A stretch of DNA of 64,000 bases from Pseudomonas sp. RGM2987 (lineage in GTDB: Bacteria; Pseudomonadota; Gammaproteobacteria; Pseudomonadales; Pseudomonadaceae): positions 186,001-250,000 of the forward strand of contig NZ_JALJDX010000222.1 in NCBI RefSeq assembly GCF_022952855.1, written 5' to 3'. Both the position numbers and the translations under genes were made by a program. The notes beneath the pieces are model-generated. The model searched no databases, was not told the origin of the DNA, and saw only the letters and a program-made list of their open reading frames with translations. Within the stretch, counting starts at the first letter, position 1, and each line of letters begins with the position of its first letter. Shown one piece after another: positions 1 through 8,111 of this stretch.

Positions 1-139
1 GCTCGGGCGAGACCTGCTCCGGCTGATTGAAGTAGCGCGAGACCGTGATGGCAGACACACCGGCGTGCTTGGCCACCGTGTTCAACGTCACGCGTCCGGC
101 ACCGCGGCGTTTACGTCCGGGGGGCTTTTCAATACTCAA
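1..139 (-). CDS. LacI-family transcriptional repressor, N-terminal part (GntR-like), truncated by window edge
   Basis: Only the first 46 codons are in the window. After a basic leader (PPGRKRRGAGR) comes a LacI-type helix-turn-helix: VTLNTVAKHAGVSAITVSRYF followed by NQPEQVSPE. I chose the TTG start at 139 because AAGGAG lies six bases upstream and the reading frame has no better ATG. Family members are dimeric repressors released by a sugar or sugar acid. The basic leader and the TGTTAGCGCTACC half-palindrome in the upstream region resemble the gluconate repressor GntR of pseudomonads, but the effector domain is outside the window, so this assignment is inference. Confidence 0.75.
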   Translation of the reverse strand, partial: MSIEKPPGRKRRGAGRVTLNTVAKHAGVSAITVSRYFNQPEQVSPE

Positions 140-226
140 CTGGCGCTCCTTTTTAATACCTAAAACACATATAAAAGTAATTTTTAAGTATTTGACGGTC
201 TATCTATGGATTTTCAATACTGTCGA

Positions 227-239
227 TGTTAGCGCTACC
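227..239. promoter_or_regulatory. Candidate LacI/GntR-type operator
   Basis: TGTTAGCGCTACC contains the 8-bp palindrome TAGCGCTA, with partial symmetry beyond it. It lies about 90 bp upstream of the divergent LacI-type repressor gene (start at 139) and 107 bp upstream of the TonB receptor. LacI-family proteins favour a central CG in sites of this shape. Autoregulation of the repressor is the simplest reading. Nothing else in 140-346 stands out. Confidence 0.45.
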
Positions 240-346
240 GAAGCGCGTTGTCTGCTACTCGCTCGAGCGAATGCCCAAGACAAATCCAAGGCGCCGCGAC
301 CAACGGGTCAACGGCGGTTCAGGGCAAATTCCGAGCAGGCACAACG

Positions 347-2605
347 ATGCATTACATTCTTGGGCAACAACAAAAACTGGCGCGTTCGATACGCACGGCC
401 ATTGCACGCCAACAGCGGATGGGCCTGTTACTGGCTGGGCTTACAGCGCTCCCATTGCCCTACGCCTTTGCGGCAGACAGCAGCGCAAGCGACCAGGACC
501 GGCCCGTGGCCCTGGAGGCCGTCACCGTCACGGCCACCCGCCGCGAAGAATCCCTGCAGAAAGTCCCGGTGGCGGTTTCGGTGGTGGACGGCGAACAGTT
601 GGAGCGCGACAACCGCAACGGCGTCGCCAGTATCGTCCAACAGGTGCCGTCCCTGAATTTCCGTACCGGCGCGTCGAACAAAGACACCTCGCTGTTCGTT
701 CGCGGGGTCGGGACCATTTCCACTTCCCCCGGCGTCGAGCCGACCGTGGCGACGGTGATCGACGGCGTGGTCTACGGCCGTCCTGGCCAGGCGACCCTCG
801 ATCTTCTCGACCTGGAGCGCATCGAAGTGCTGCGCGGCCCCCAGGGCACCCTGTTCGGCAAGAACGCTTCGGCCGGCGTGCTGAACATCGTGACCAAGGC
901 GCCCAGCGCCGAGACCCATGGCTACATCGACCAGTCCTATTACAGCGGCAATGAAAGCCGTACCCGCTTCGGCCTCGGCGGCAGCCTGATTCCAGACACC
1001 CTGAGCGGTTCGGTGACCACCCTGTTCGGCAGCTACGATGGCAACGTCGACAACGAACACAACGGCCACGAAGTCAACGGCTACAACCGCAAGGGCGTGC
1101 GCGGCAAGTTGGCGTTCACGCCCAACGACGACGTGACCTTCACCCTCGCCGCCGACTACATGCAGTCCCATGACGATGCGCCCAACGGTGTGGTCAGCAA
1201 GGCGCTCACCCCGGCCTTCGGCATTGCCTTGAACCCGGTGCGCGCCAGCAGCGATAACCGTGACATCAACACCGACACCCGCAGCCATGTGGAAGACGTC
1301 AACAAGGGCTTGTCCGGCCAGCTCGACTGGAACCTGGGCGACTACACCCTCACGTCCATCACGGCCTGGCGCGGCTGGGACAACACCCAATACCAGGACG
1401 GCGACCGTCTCGGCACTGTCACTGCCGCCTTCCCCGGCACCGCCGACAAGGGTGAGCTGGATTACAACCAATACTCCCAGGAACTGCGCCTGGCCTCGCC
1501 CAAGGGCCAGTTCCTGGAATACGTAGGCGGTCTGTTCTACATGCACGGCAAGGATGAGGAAACCTACCGCCGCACGTTGACCACCTCCACCGCCGTCAAT
1601 CGCGGCATCGCCGACTACAGCACCACCAGCGACAGCTACGCGGTGTTTGGCGAAACCACGCTGAATTTCACCTCGGACTTTCGTGGCATCGCCGGTTTGC
1701 GCTGGACCCACGACGATCTGGAATACGGCCACCGCCGGGTTTCCACCTCTGCGACCACGGTCAGCGGTATCCAGCCCAATACCAGCAGTTCCGGATCAGT
1801 GGATGAAGATGGCTGGTCCGGCCGTCTCGGTGTGCAGTACGACCTGAGCGACGCGGTCACCACCTACCTGACTTACTCGCGTGGCTACAAAGGCCCTGCG
1901 TACAACGTGTTCTTCAACATGCAGCCACGGGATACCGAGGCGCTGAAACCGGAAACCTCCAATACCTGGGAAGCCGGCATCAAGGCCACCTCCTGGAACA
2001 ACCGCCTGACCACCAACCTGGCGGTGTTCCACAGCGACTACGACAACTACCAGGCGAATTTTTTCGACACCGTCGCCGGCCAGGTCGTGACCCGCTTGAT
2101 CAACGCCGGCAGCGTCAGCACCGAAGGCGTCGAACTCGATTACACCTTGCAGGCCACTCGCCAACTGAAGCTCTCCGGCGCCCTGGCCTATACCCGCGCC
2201 CGCATCGATGAGTTTGCCTGCCCGCCGGGCGCCGCCGCGACCTGCAACGTCAACGGCAAACCGCTGCCATACAGCCCGGACTGGAAAAGCTACGTGCGTG
2301 CCGACTACAGCATCCCGCTGGACAACGGCCTGGATATCGAACTGGGGACCGACTACAGCTGGCAGAGCGAGGTGCAGTACGACATCAGCCAGAACGCAGA
2401 CACCAAACAGGGCGCCTATGGCATCTGGAACGCCAGCATTGCCCTGGCCGACTACAACGAAGGCTGGCGCGTGGCACTGCTGGGCAAGAATCTCGCCGAC
2501 AAGTCCTATTCGCCGCTGCTGGCAAGCGGTGGCAGCTACATCTACCGCGCCGTGCCCCGGGATGACGAGCGCTATTTCGGTGTGCAACTGCGCAAGGATT
2601 TTTGA
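347..2605 (+). CDS. TonB-dependent outer-membrane receptor (752 aa)
   Basis: Outer-membrane TonB-gated importer. After a long basic N-region the hydrophobic signal core starts near residue 25 (MGLLLAGLTALPLP, then AYA-like cleavage). A TonB-box-like stretch LEAVTVTA follows near residue 57, then the plug domain with VLRGPQGTLFGKNASAG and LNIVTKAP. The rest is a 22-strand-type barrel rich in aromatic/Gly/Asp repeats that ends in a terminal Phe. The ATG at 347 was preferred over an upstream in-frame ATG because it begins the basic N-region, although 419 is also possible. It is 39 bp ahead of an FMN monooxygenase and a sulfonate-type binding protein in the same direction, so it probably imports an organosulfur compound. 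It belongs to a different subfamily from the receptors at 8112, 17625 and 31421. The ligand cannot be told from sequence. Confidence 0.9.
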   Translation: MHYILGQQQKLARSIRTAIARQQRMGLLLAGLTALPLPYAFAADSSASDQDRPVALEAVTVTATRREESLQKVPVAVSVVDGEQLERDNRNGVASIVQQVPSLNFRTGASNKDTSLFVRGVGTISTSPGVEPTVATVIDGVVYGRPGQATLDLLDLERIEVLRGPQGTLFGKNASAGVLNIVTKAPSAETHGYIDQSYYSGNESRTRFGLGGSLIPDTLSGSVTTLFGSYDGNVDNEHNGHEVNGYNRKGVRGKLAFTPNDDVTFTLAADYMQSHDDAPNGVVSKALTPAFGIALNPVRASSDNRDINTDTRSHVEDVNKGLSGQLDWNLGDYTLTSITAWRGWDNTQYQDGDRLGTVTAAFPGTADKGELDYNQYSQELRLASPKGQFLEYVGGLFYMHGKDEETYRRTLTTSTAVNRGIADYSTTSDSYAVFGETTLNFTSDFRGIAGLRWTHDDLEYGHRRVSTSATTVSGIQPNTSSSGSVDEDGWSGRLGVQYDLSDAVTTYLTYSRGYKGPAYNVFFNMQPRDTEALKPETSNTWEAGIKATSWNNRLTTNLAVFHSDYDNYQANFFDTVAGQVVTRLINAGSVSTEGVELDYTLQATRQLKLSGALAYTRARIDEFACPPGAAATCNVNGKPLPYSPDWKSYVRADYSIPLDNGLDIELGTDYSWQSEVQYDISQNADTKQGAYGIWNASIALADYNEGWRVALLGKNLADKSYSPLLASGGSYIYRAVPRDDERYFGVQLRKDF

Positions 2606-2644
2606 GCCGTTGCGTGCTCCCACCATTGACCCAAGGAACTGGCT

Positions 2645-3991
2645 ATGACCCACGCACCCCGCCAACTGAAACTGGGGGCTTTTCTGATGGCCACCGGGCA
2701 CCACGTTGCGGCCTGGCGCCATCCGCAGGTTCCGGCCGACGCCGGGCTGGATTTCCAGCACTACAAACATCTGGCCCGGATCGCCGAAGCGGCCAGGTTC
2801 GATGCCCTGTTTGTCGCCGACAGCGTCGCCGCGCCAACCGGTGAAGCAGCCAGCCGCATGGCGCGCTCGGATCACTTTGAGCCATTGACTTTGCTCTCGG
2901 CCCTGAGCGCGGTCACTGAACACATCGGCCTGATCGCCACCGCCACCACCAGCTACAACGAGCCCTACCACGTGGCGCGCAAGTTCGCTTCCCTGGATCA
3001 TCTGTCCGGCGGTCGTGCCGGCTGGAACCTGGTGACCTCCGACGCGGCTGCGGAAGCTGCAAACTTCGGCCGCGACGAACACATCGGCCACGCCGAGCGC
3101 TACCAGCGCGCCCGGGAATTCCACCAGGTCGTCACCGGCCTCTGGGACAGCTGGGAGGATGACGCTTTCATCCGCGACAAGATTTCGGGCCAGTACTTCG
3201 ACCCGGACAAACAGCATGTGCTGGATCACCAGGGCGAATTCTTCAAGGTCAAAGGCCCGCTGAACGTCGCCCGCTCTCCCCAAGGCCAACCGGTCGTCGT
3301 CCAGGCTGGCGCATCTCAAACCGGTCGCGAGTTGGCTGCGCAAACCGCTGAAGTGGTGTTCACCGCGCAAACCTCATTGACTGATGCCCAGGCGTTCTAT
3401 GCCGATTTGAAGGGCCGCCTGGCAGCCTTCGGCCGCAGCCCCGATTCGCTGAAAATCATGCCGGGGTTTTTTGTCGTGGTTGGTCAGACGCAAGCGCAAG
3501 CCTGGGAAAAGTACGAGGCACTCCAGGCGCTGGTCGAACCTGAGGTGGGCATCGCCCTGCTGGGACGCATGCTCGGCAACTTCGATTTATCCGGTTACCC
3601 GCCGGACGGTCCGGTGCCTGAGCTGCCGCTGACAGAGACCGGCCAGCAGAGCCGACAGAAGCTGCTGACGGCGCTGGCCGGCACGGAAAACCTCAGTTTG
3701 GCGCAGTTGGGCCGCAGGATCGCTGGCGGTCGTGGGCATTACAGCCTGATCGGCACGCCGGAGCAGATTGCTGACGAGTTGCAGAACTGGTTCGAAAACC
3801 AAGCGGCGGACGGTTTCAATGTGTTGGTCCCGCACCTGCCCGGTGGGCTGGAAGACTTCGCCCAACAGGTGGTTCCCGAACTGCAAAGGCGCGGGTTGTT
3901 TCGCCGCGAATACGAAGGCCGGACCCTGCGGGAAAACCTTGGACTGGCCCGACCCGGCAACCGATTCGTATTGGCTGAAAAGCGACCTTAA
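2645..3991 (+). CDS. NtaA/SnaA/DszA-family FMN-dependent monooxygenase (448 aa)
   Basis: Flavin-dependent monooxygenase of the bacterial-luciferase superfamily, long (about 440 aa) NtaA/SnaA/SoxA(DszA) branch. These enzymes use FMNH2 from a separate reductase to oxidise C-S, C-N or sulfone substrates in the cytoplasm. Diagnostic stretches are WRHPQVPADAG at the N-terminus, the run around residues 100-125 (ATTSYNEPYHVARKF, then SLDHLSGGRAGWNLVTS), GPLNVARSPQGQPVVVQAG, and the C-terminal GRTLRENLGLARP. It is 39 bp after a TonB receptor and 24 bp before a binding protein, which suggests an uptake-plus-desulfonation cassette. A close relative lies at 21394 and a more distant one at 62092. Substrate unknown. 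Confidence 0.9.
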   Translation: MTHAPRQLKLGAFLMATGHHVAAWRHPQVPADAGLDFQHYKHLARIAEAARFDALFVADSVAAPTGEAASRMARSDHFEPLTLLSALSAVTEHIGLIATATTSYNEPYHVARKFASLDHLSGGRAGWNLVTSDAAAEAANFGRDEHIGHAERYQRAREFHQVVTGLWDSWEDDAFIRDKISGQYFDPDKQHVLDHQGEFFKVKGPLNVARSPQGQPVVVQAGASQTGRELAAQTAEVVFTAQTSLTDAQAFYADLKGRLAAFGRSPDSLKIMPGFFVVVGQTQAQAWEKYEALQALVEPEVGIALLGRMLGNFDLSGYPPDGPVPELPLTETGQQSRQKLLTALAGTENLSLAQLGRRIAGGRGHYSLIGTPEQIADELQNWFENQAADGFNVLVPHLPGGLEDFAQQVVPELQRRGLFRREYEGRTLRENLGLARPGNRFVLAEKRP

Positions 3992-4015
3992 TCCCCATTG
4001 CAAAGTGAGACGACA

Positions 4016-4954
4016 ATGAGATTTCTGAAAAAACTCTGCACAGGCCTTGCCCTGCTCGGCGTGACTCACATCGCCGTGGCGCAAGATCCCGCGACGCTGC
4101 GGATCGGCTACCAGAAGGGCTCGATTGCCCTGGTATTGGCCAAGGAACATGGCCTGCTGGAAAAACGCTTCGGACAGACCGCCGTGAAGTGGATCGAATT
4201 CCCGGCCGGGCCGCAAATGCTGGAGGCATTGAACATCGGCGCGCTGGACGTCGGCTCAACGGGCGACATCCCACCGCTGTTCGCCCAGGCAGCCGGGGCC
4301 GATCTGGTGTACATCGGTGCCGAGCCGGCCAAACCCCAGGCCGAAACCATCCTCGTGCGTGGTGACAGCCCACTGCACGACGTTACCCAACTCAAAGGCA
4401 AGAAAGTCGCCTTCCAGAAGGGCTCCAGCTCACACAATCTGATTCTGCGCGCCCTGAACAAGGCCGGGCTGAGCTACAACGACATCCAGCCGGTCTACCT
4501 GCCGCCCGCCGATGCCCGGGCGGCCTTCGAACAAGGTAGCGTCGATGCCTGGGCGATCTGGGAACCCTACGCGTCACTGGCCCTGAGTCAGAGTGACGGC
4601 CGCGTACTCGCCAACGGTGAGGGCCTGGGCCTGTCCGGCCCGGTCTATACCGCCCGACGCGACTATGCCCAAGGCCACGGCGATTTCCTGCGTGCACTGC
4701 TCGCTGAGCTTACGGCCGCCGAGGCCCTGACGCGCAGCCAACGGGAAGCCAGCCTTCAGCTGCTGACCCAGTCCATGGGGCTGCCCGAAGCGGTGATCGC
4801 TCGTTACGTGGACAATCGACCGCCGTCACCGGTGCTGCCCATCGATGAAAAAATCATCGAAGCGCAGCAGGTCACGGCGGATCTGTTCTATGCCAACAAG
4901 TTGCTGCCCAAACGGCTGGACGTGCAAGCCGCGGCCTGGACACCGACCAACTGA
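4016..4954 (+). CDS. SsuA-like ABC substrate-binding protein (312 aa), no adjacent permease on this strand
   Basis: Periplasmic binding protein of the SsuA/NMT1 class (aliphatic sulfonate, taurine, sulfate ester or nitrate type). The signal peptide MRFLKKLCTGLALLGVTHIAVA is followed by LRIGYQKG, the hinge stretch EALNIGALDVGSTGDIPPLFAQA and LKGKKVAFQKGSSSHNL, all characteristic of SsuA. The ATG at 4016 (a GAGA-type weak Shine-Dalgarno upstream) is preferred to the in-frame ATG at 3998 because it starts directly at the signal peptide. It is convergent with an ABC operon whose own binding protein ends at 4991, so it may share that permease. The ligand is inferred from context only. Confidence 0.88.
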   Translation: MRFLKKLCTGLALLGVTHIAVAQDPATLRIGYQKGSIALVLAKEHGLLEKRFGQTAVKWIEFPAGPQMLEALNIGALDVGSTGDIPPLFAQAAGADLVYIGAEPAKPQAETILVRGDSPLHDVTQLKGKKVAFQKGSSSHNLILRALNKAGLSYNDIQPVYLPPADARAAFEQGSVDAWAIWEPYASLALSQSDGRVLANGEGLGLSGPVYTARRDYAQGHGDFLRALLAELTAAEALTRSQREASLQLLTQSMGLPEAVIARYVDNRPPSPVLPIDEKIIEAQQVTADLFYANKLLPKRLDVQAAAWTPTN

Positions 4955-4959
4955 TGCAC

Positions 4960-4984
4960 GCCTGGCGCGGTCAACGCGCCAGGC
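4960..4984. terminator. Perfect 10-bp hairpin between convergent genes
   Basis: GCCTGGCGCG, loop GTCAA, CGCGCCAGGC forms a perfect stem in the 36-bp gap between two convergent genes. No T-run follows on either strand, so it would be a structure-only or bidirectional 3'-end stabiliser rather than a canonical intrinsic terminator. Confidence 0.6.
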
Positions 4985-4990
4985 TCCCCA

Positions 4991-6037
4991 TTACCGGGCA
5001 GGTTCAGCCTGGCTCACGCTCAGAGGTTGAGCGGGAAACACTGTGGCGTCCGTCAGCTTTTCCACCTCGACACGATGGGGGAAGATCTTTTTCTCCACGA
5101 ACAGGTCATCGACCTGTTGCAGAGCCTGAATGTCTCGCGCCTCGACCGGAACCAGCGATTCGTCGCCCCACTTGCGCAACGTCTGCGAAACGTCGAGAGG
5201 GATGTCGTTGACCTTGGCAAAAACCCGGGCGTATTCGTCGGAGTTGTCCTGCGCCCATTCGAATGCCTTGGCAAATCGCCCCAGCACATCGCTCAAGGCC
5301 CTGCGCTTGAGCGGGTCGTTCAAGACTTCGTCGGAGGCGGTGATAAACGTCAGCCCCGAATTGATCCCTTCGCCGGTGATCAATACCCGGGCGCCCTTCT
5401 GCTCGGCGAATGCCTGGTATACACCGAAGGTCGCCCAGGCTTCGATTTGCCCGGCGTTGAACGCTGGCAAGGCGTCGGTCGGCAGCACGAAGCCCACGTT
5501 GACGTCCTTCTCCTGCACCCCGGCGTTGGCCAAGGCGCGGATCAATAGATATTGGGCGATGCTGCCTCGGGCGGACGACACCACGACGTTACGCCCCTTC
5601 AAATTGGCGACGCTGCGAATCGTCGAGTCCGGCGGGACCAGGATCGCGATCCCGCGGGACTGGCCGCGCCGCGCCGCGACAATCCGCAGCGGCGTGCCTC
5701 CGGTGGCCGCGGCGAGCACCGGCGTATCGCCAGCCGGGCCCAGGTCGACGGCCCCGGCGCGCAAGGCCTCGAACAACGGCGCGGCGCCCTGGAAATTGGC
5801 CCACTGCACCTTGTACTCGATGCCGTCCAACGCGCTCGACGCTTCCACCACCGTGCGCAGGCCCTTGGCTTGGTCGCCGAGCACCAACGTCACGCCGGAC
5901 AAATCGGAAGGTTTGGCGGCTGATGTTTTCGTGTTGGCGCTTTCCCCGCACCCGGCGAGCAACAGCGCCGCGCCGGACAACAACAGCGCCGTGGTTTTCC
6001 AGAGGCGCCCTGGCGTCCTTATCGAAAGATCAGCCAT
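4991..6037 (-). CDS. SsuA-like ABC substrate-binding lipoprotein (348 aa)
   Basis: Membrane-anchored periplasmic binding component of a sulfonate/taurine-type importer. The N-terminus MADLSIRTPGRLWKTTALL has a hydrophobic stretch ending in a lipobox (LLAGC), so Cys about residue 29 should be lipidated. Body motifs are AGAVDLGPAGDTPVLAAA, LKGRNVVVSSARGSIAQYLLIRAL and the GQIEAWATF ligand-loop region. The start at 6037 overlaps the end of the ATPase gene by 8 bp, giving translational coupling; a longer frame to 6193 runs inside the ATPase gene and is rejected. This is the only binding protein in the window in one operon with a permease and ATPase, so it is the cognate receptor. Confidence 0.9.
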   Translation of the reverse strand: MADLSIRTPGRLWKTTALLLSGAALLLAGCGESANTKTSAAKPSDLSGVTLVLGDQAKGLRTVVEASSALDGIEYKVQWANFQGAAPLFEALRAGAVDLGPAGDTPVLAAATGGTPLRIVAARRGQSRGIAILVPPDSTIRSVANLKGRNVVVSSARGSIAQYLLIRALANAGVQEKDVNVGFVLPTDALPAFNAGQIEAWATFGVYQAFAEQKGARVLITGEGINSGLTFITASDEVLNDPLKRRALSDVLGRFAKAFEWAQDNSDEYARVFAKVNDIPLDVSQTLRKWGDESLVPVEARDIQALQQVDDLFVEKKIFPHRVEVEKLTDATVFPAQPLSVSQAEPAR

Positions 6038-6842
6038 GGGCGAACCGCCGGACAGTACCGTTCGAAGGCTGACGCGAAGTCCCGGTTGTTTGAACGGCTG
6101 ACTCCACCGCTTCGACCCCCAGCAAACCCAACAGGCGCGCACGGATCTGCTGGAAGCCTTCCTGGCCGGTATCCCGGGCCCTGGGCAAATCAATCGTCAG
6201 TTGCTCGGCGATCTTGCCGTTGGCCAGCACGATCACCCGGTCGGCCAGCAGGATGGCCTCGTCCACATCATGGGTCACCAACAGCACCGCCGGTGTGTGC
6301 TTGCGCCACAGGTCGATGATCAATCGATGCATGCGAATCCGCGTCAAGGCATCGAGTGCAGCGAATGGTTCATCCAGCAACAACAGCTTGGGCTCGCGCA
6401 CCAGGCCACGGGCCAGTGCTACCCGCTGGGCTTCACCGCCGGAGAGTGTCGCCGGATAGGCTTCCAGGCGATGGGCCAGGCCGACTTCGGTCAGGGCGTC
6501 CACCGCCCGGGCCTTGGCATTGGGAATCCGCAGGCCGAGCACGACGTTCTTCCAGGCCCGCTTCCACGGCATCAACCGGGGTTCCTGAAACACCGCCGCC
6601 CGCGCCTTGGGTACTCGCAGTTGACCGCTGTCGATGCTGTCCAGACCTGCCAGGCTGCGCAGCAAGGTGGTCTTGCCCGAACCGCTGGCACCCAGCAGCG
6701 CGACGAATTCCCCCGGCGCAATGTCCAGGTCCAGGCCGTCGATGACCCGCTGCTGGCCGAATTGACGGACCACATTGCGCAGTTGCACCGGCGCAGCTGA
6801 TTCCGTGGCGTTGGACGCTTGCACAAGATCGATGCTCGACAT
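6030..6842 (-). CDS. SsuB-like ABC transporter ATPase (270 aa)
   Basis: Cytoplasmic nucleotide-binding subunit of the importer. Visible are Walker A GASGSGKTT (about residues 51-59), the Q-loop with FQEPRLMPWK, the ABC signature LSGGEAQR, Walker B LLLLDEPFAALDA and the switch His in LLVTHDVDEA. The RLMPW motif after the Q-loop is typical of SsuB/TauB/NrtD ATPases. The start codon is one base past the stop of the permease gene and the 3' end overlaps the binding-protein gene, so permease, ATPase and binding protein form a tightly coupled operon read from about 7780 leftwards. Confidence 0.93.
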   Translation of the reverse strand: MSSIDLVQASNATESAAPVQLRNVVRQFGQQRVIDGLDLDIAPGEFVALLGASGSGKTTLLRSLAGLDSIDSGQLRVPKARAAVFQEPRLMPWKRAWKNVVLGLRIPNAKARAVDALTEVGLAHRLEAYPATLSGGEAQRVALARGLVREPKLLLLDEPFAALDALTRIRMHRLIIDLWRKHTPAVLLVTHDVDEAILLADRVIVLANGKIAEQLTIDLPRARDTGQEGFQQIRARLLGLLGVEAVESAVQTTGTSRQPSNGTVRRFAHG

Positions 6843-6843
6843 A

Positions 6844-7725
6844 TCAGTTCCTCACAAAAGTTGGGCGCCAGGCCAGGGCAAATCGCTCCAGCGTGCGGAT
6901 CAATCCATCGATCAAAAGGCCGAGGACGCTATAGATAAGGAGGCAGATCACAATCACGTCGGTGCGCATGAAATCCCGCGCATCGCTGGCCAGGTAGCCG
7001 ATACCGGCGGTGGTGTTGATTTGCTCGACGAACACCAGCGCCAGCCAGGAAATCCCCAGGGAATAGCGCAGGCCGACAAAGAATGAGGGTAAGGACCCCG
7101 GCAGGATCACGTGCCAGATCAATTCGCGACGACTCAGGCCCAGGGTGTTGGCGGCTTCGATCAGCTTGGGATCGATATTGCGAATGCCGGCGAACAGGTT
7201 CAGGTACACCGGGAACGTGGTACCGATGACGATCAGCGCGATCTTGGTGAATTCGCCGATGCCAAACCACAGGATGAACAGTGGCACCAGGGCCAGCGAC
7301 GGAATGGTGCGCAGCATCTGCATCGGTGAATCGAGGACCACCTCGCCGCGTTTTGACAGGCCGCTGATCAACGCCGCCACCACACCGATAGACACGCCAA
7401 TGCTCAGCCCCACGAGCGCCCGTTGCAGGGAAACCAGCAGGTGCTTGCCCAGTTCCCCGGAAACGATCATCGCCCAAAGCGTACCGCCGATCTGCGACGG
7501 AGCGGCGATGACTCGCTGCGGAATCAGGCCCCAGCGCGACGCCAGTTCCCACAGCAACAGCAGCACAATCGGGCTGACCAACCGCAACAGGGCTTCCGGC
7601 GTGCGCCATTGGCGCAACCAGTCGGGGGCCAGTCTCGACACCCCCTGCCCGGCTGCGCCAACTCGAACGGTCTTGTCGATGGAGAACGAGCTGCTGCTCT
7701 GGGTCTCGAATGTCTTGTCGTTCAT
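6844..7725 (-). CDS. SsuC-like ABC transporter permease (293 aa)
   Basis: Inner-membrane permease of a sulfonate/nitrate/taurine-type ABC importer. After a roughly 45-residue polar N-terminus there are about six hydrophobic segments. The EAA loop that docks to the ATPase reads EAANTLGLSRRELIWHVILPGSLP. GGAAGG-type purine-rich sequence lies just upstream of the ATG at 7725. It is the first gene of a three-gene operon (permease, ATPase, lipoprotein). The upstream region carries one copy of the AT-rich promoter module shared with other genes here. It is the only permease of this class in the window despite five related binding proteins, and so may be shared. Confidence 0.92.
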   Translation of the reverse strand: MNDKTFETQSSSSFSIDKTVRVGAAGQGVSRLAPDWLRQWRTPEALLRLVSPIVLLLLWELASRWGLIPQRVIAAPSQIGGTLWAMIVSGELGKHLLVSLQRALVGLSIGVSIGVVAALISGLSKRGEVVLDSPMQMLRTIPSLALVPLFILWFGIGEFTKIALIVIGTTFPVYLNLFAGIRNIDPKLIEAANTLGLSRRELIWHVILPGSLPSFFVGLRYSLGISWLALVFVEQINTTAGIGYLASDARDFMRTDVIVICLLIYSVLGLLIDGLIRTLERFALAWRPTFVRN

Positions 7726-7781
7726 TCAGGCTTCCTTCCTCATACAGAACATGGCCGGAGGCGCCATGCATCAGCTTCAGG

Positions 7782-7845
7782 CCATGCTATTCGTATAAAA
7801 AACCTCAGTGAAATTCTTTTTGGGAATAACCTAATATGATTAGAA
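7782..7845 (-). promoter_or_regulatory. Shared AT-rich sulfur-locus promoter module, copy 1 (for the ABC operon)
   Basis: Read on the minus strand, CATATTAGGTTATTCCC, AAAAAGAATTTCAC and TTTTTTATACGAATAGC align with copy 5 (20253-20310) at CCAAAAAGA, TTCAC and TTTTTATA in the same order and nearly the same spacing. It lies 57-120 bp before the permease start. In copies with a clear core a TTYACA -35-like box is followed 15-16 bp later by a weak -10. I infer an activator site (CysB-like LysR) just upstream of the -35. Confidence 0.55.
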
Positions 7846-7978
7846 ATCAGCTAGCCGATGGAGCGAATAAATTATTTGCATAATGAAGCCACTCAGCCCA
7901 GAGGTTCTCAGAGCTGCATCGAATGAACAGCCTAAAATGCCAAGTAATAATATTAGCCATTACATGTGATTAATTAAT

Positions 7979-8048
7979 TTAATAATTACCATAGAACAAA
8001 ACGGCATTTCACAGCGTCATCCCGTTACGCCTACTTTCCCAGGCACAG
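7979..8048 (+). promoter_or_regulatory. Shared AT-rich promoter module, copy 2 (for the receptor at 8112)
   Basis: TTAATAATTACCATAGAAC, AAAACGGCATTTCACAGCG: TAATAATTASCATA, then ACAAAA, then TTTCACAGCG align base for base with copy 5. TTCACA at 8007-8013 would be the -35 box; CCTACT about 16 bp later the -10. Transcription would start just before the CCGACCCC leader motif at 8050. The 386-bp gap 7726-8111 thus holds two divergent copies of the module plus an AT-rich stretch in between. Confidence 0.6.
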
Positions 8049-8049
8049 A

Positions 8050-8070
8050 CCGACCCCGACCAGGTGGAGG
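8050..8070 (+). promoter_or_regulatory. Leader motif copy A: CCGACCCC-N2-CCAGGTGGAGG
   Basis: One of four near-identical short elements in the window. CCGACCCC (8050-8057), two bases, then CCAGGTGGAGG (8060-8070), 41 bp before the receptor start codon. It should lie at the extreme 5' end of the transcript made from promoter copy 2. CC-AGGT-GG can close a tiny hairpin whose 3' flank is the GGAGG Shine-Dalgarno-like sequence. Function unknown; candidate cis-acting RNA or protein-binding element. Confidence 0.6.
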
Positions 8071-8111
8071 ATTGAATCGAGCCTATCCATGACCTGATGT
8101 GAGTCGTATCT

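Noticed and set aside
428..3370. Long minus-strand frames (434 and 524 codons) opposite the receptor and monooxygenase genes
   Set aside because: They mirror the third-codon GC bias of the plus-strand genes, have valine/glycine-rich unnatural composition and no recognisable domain.
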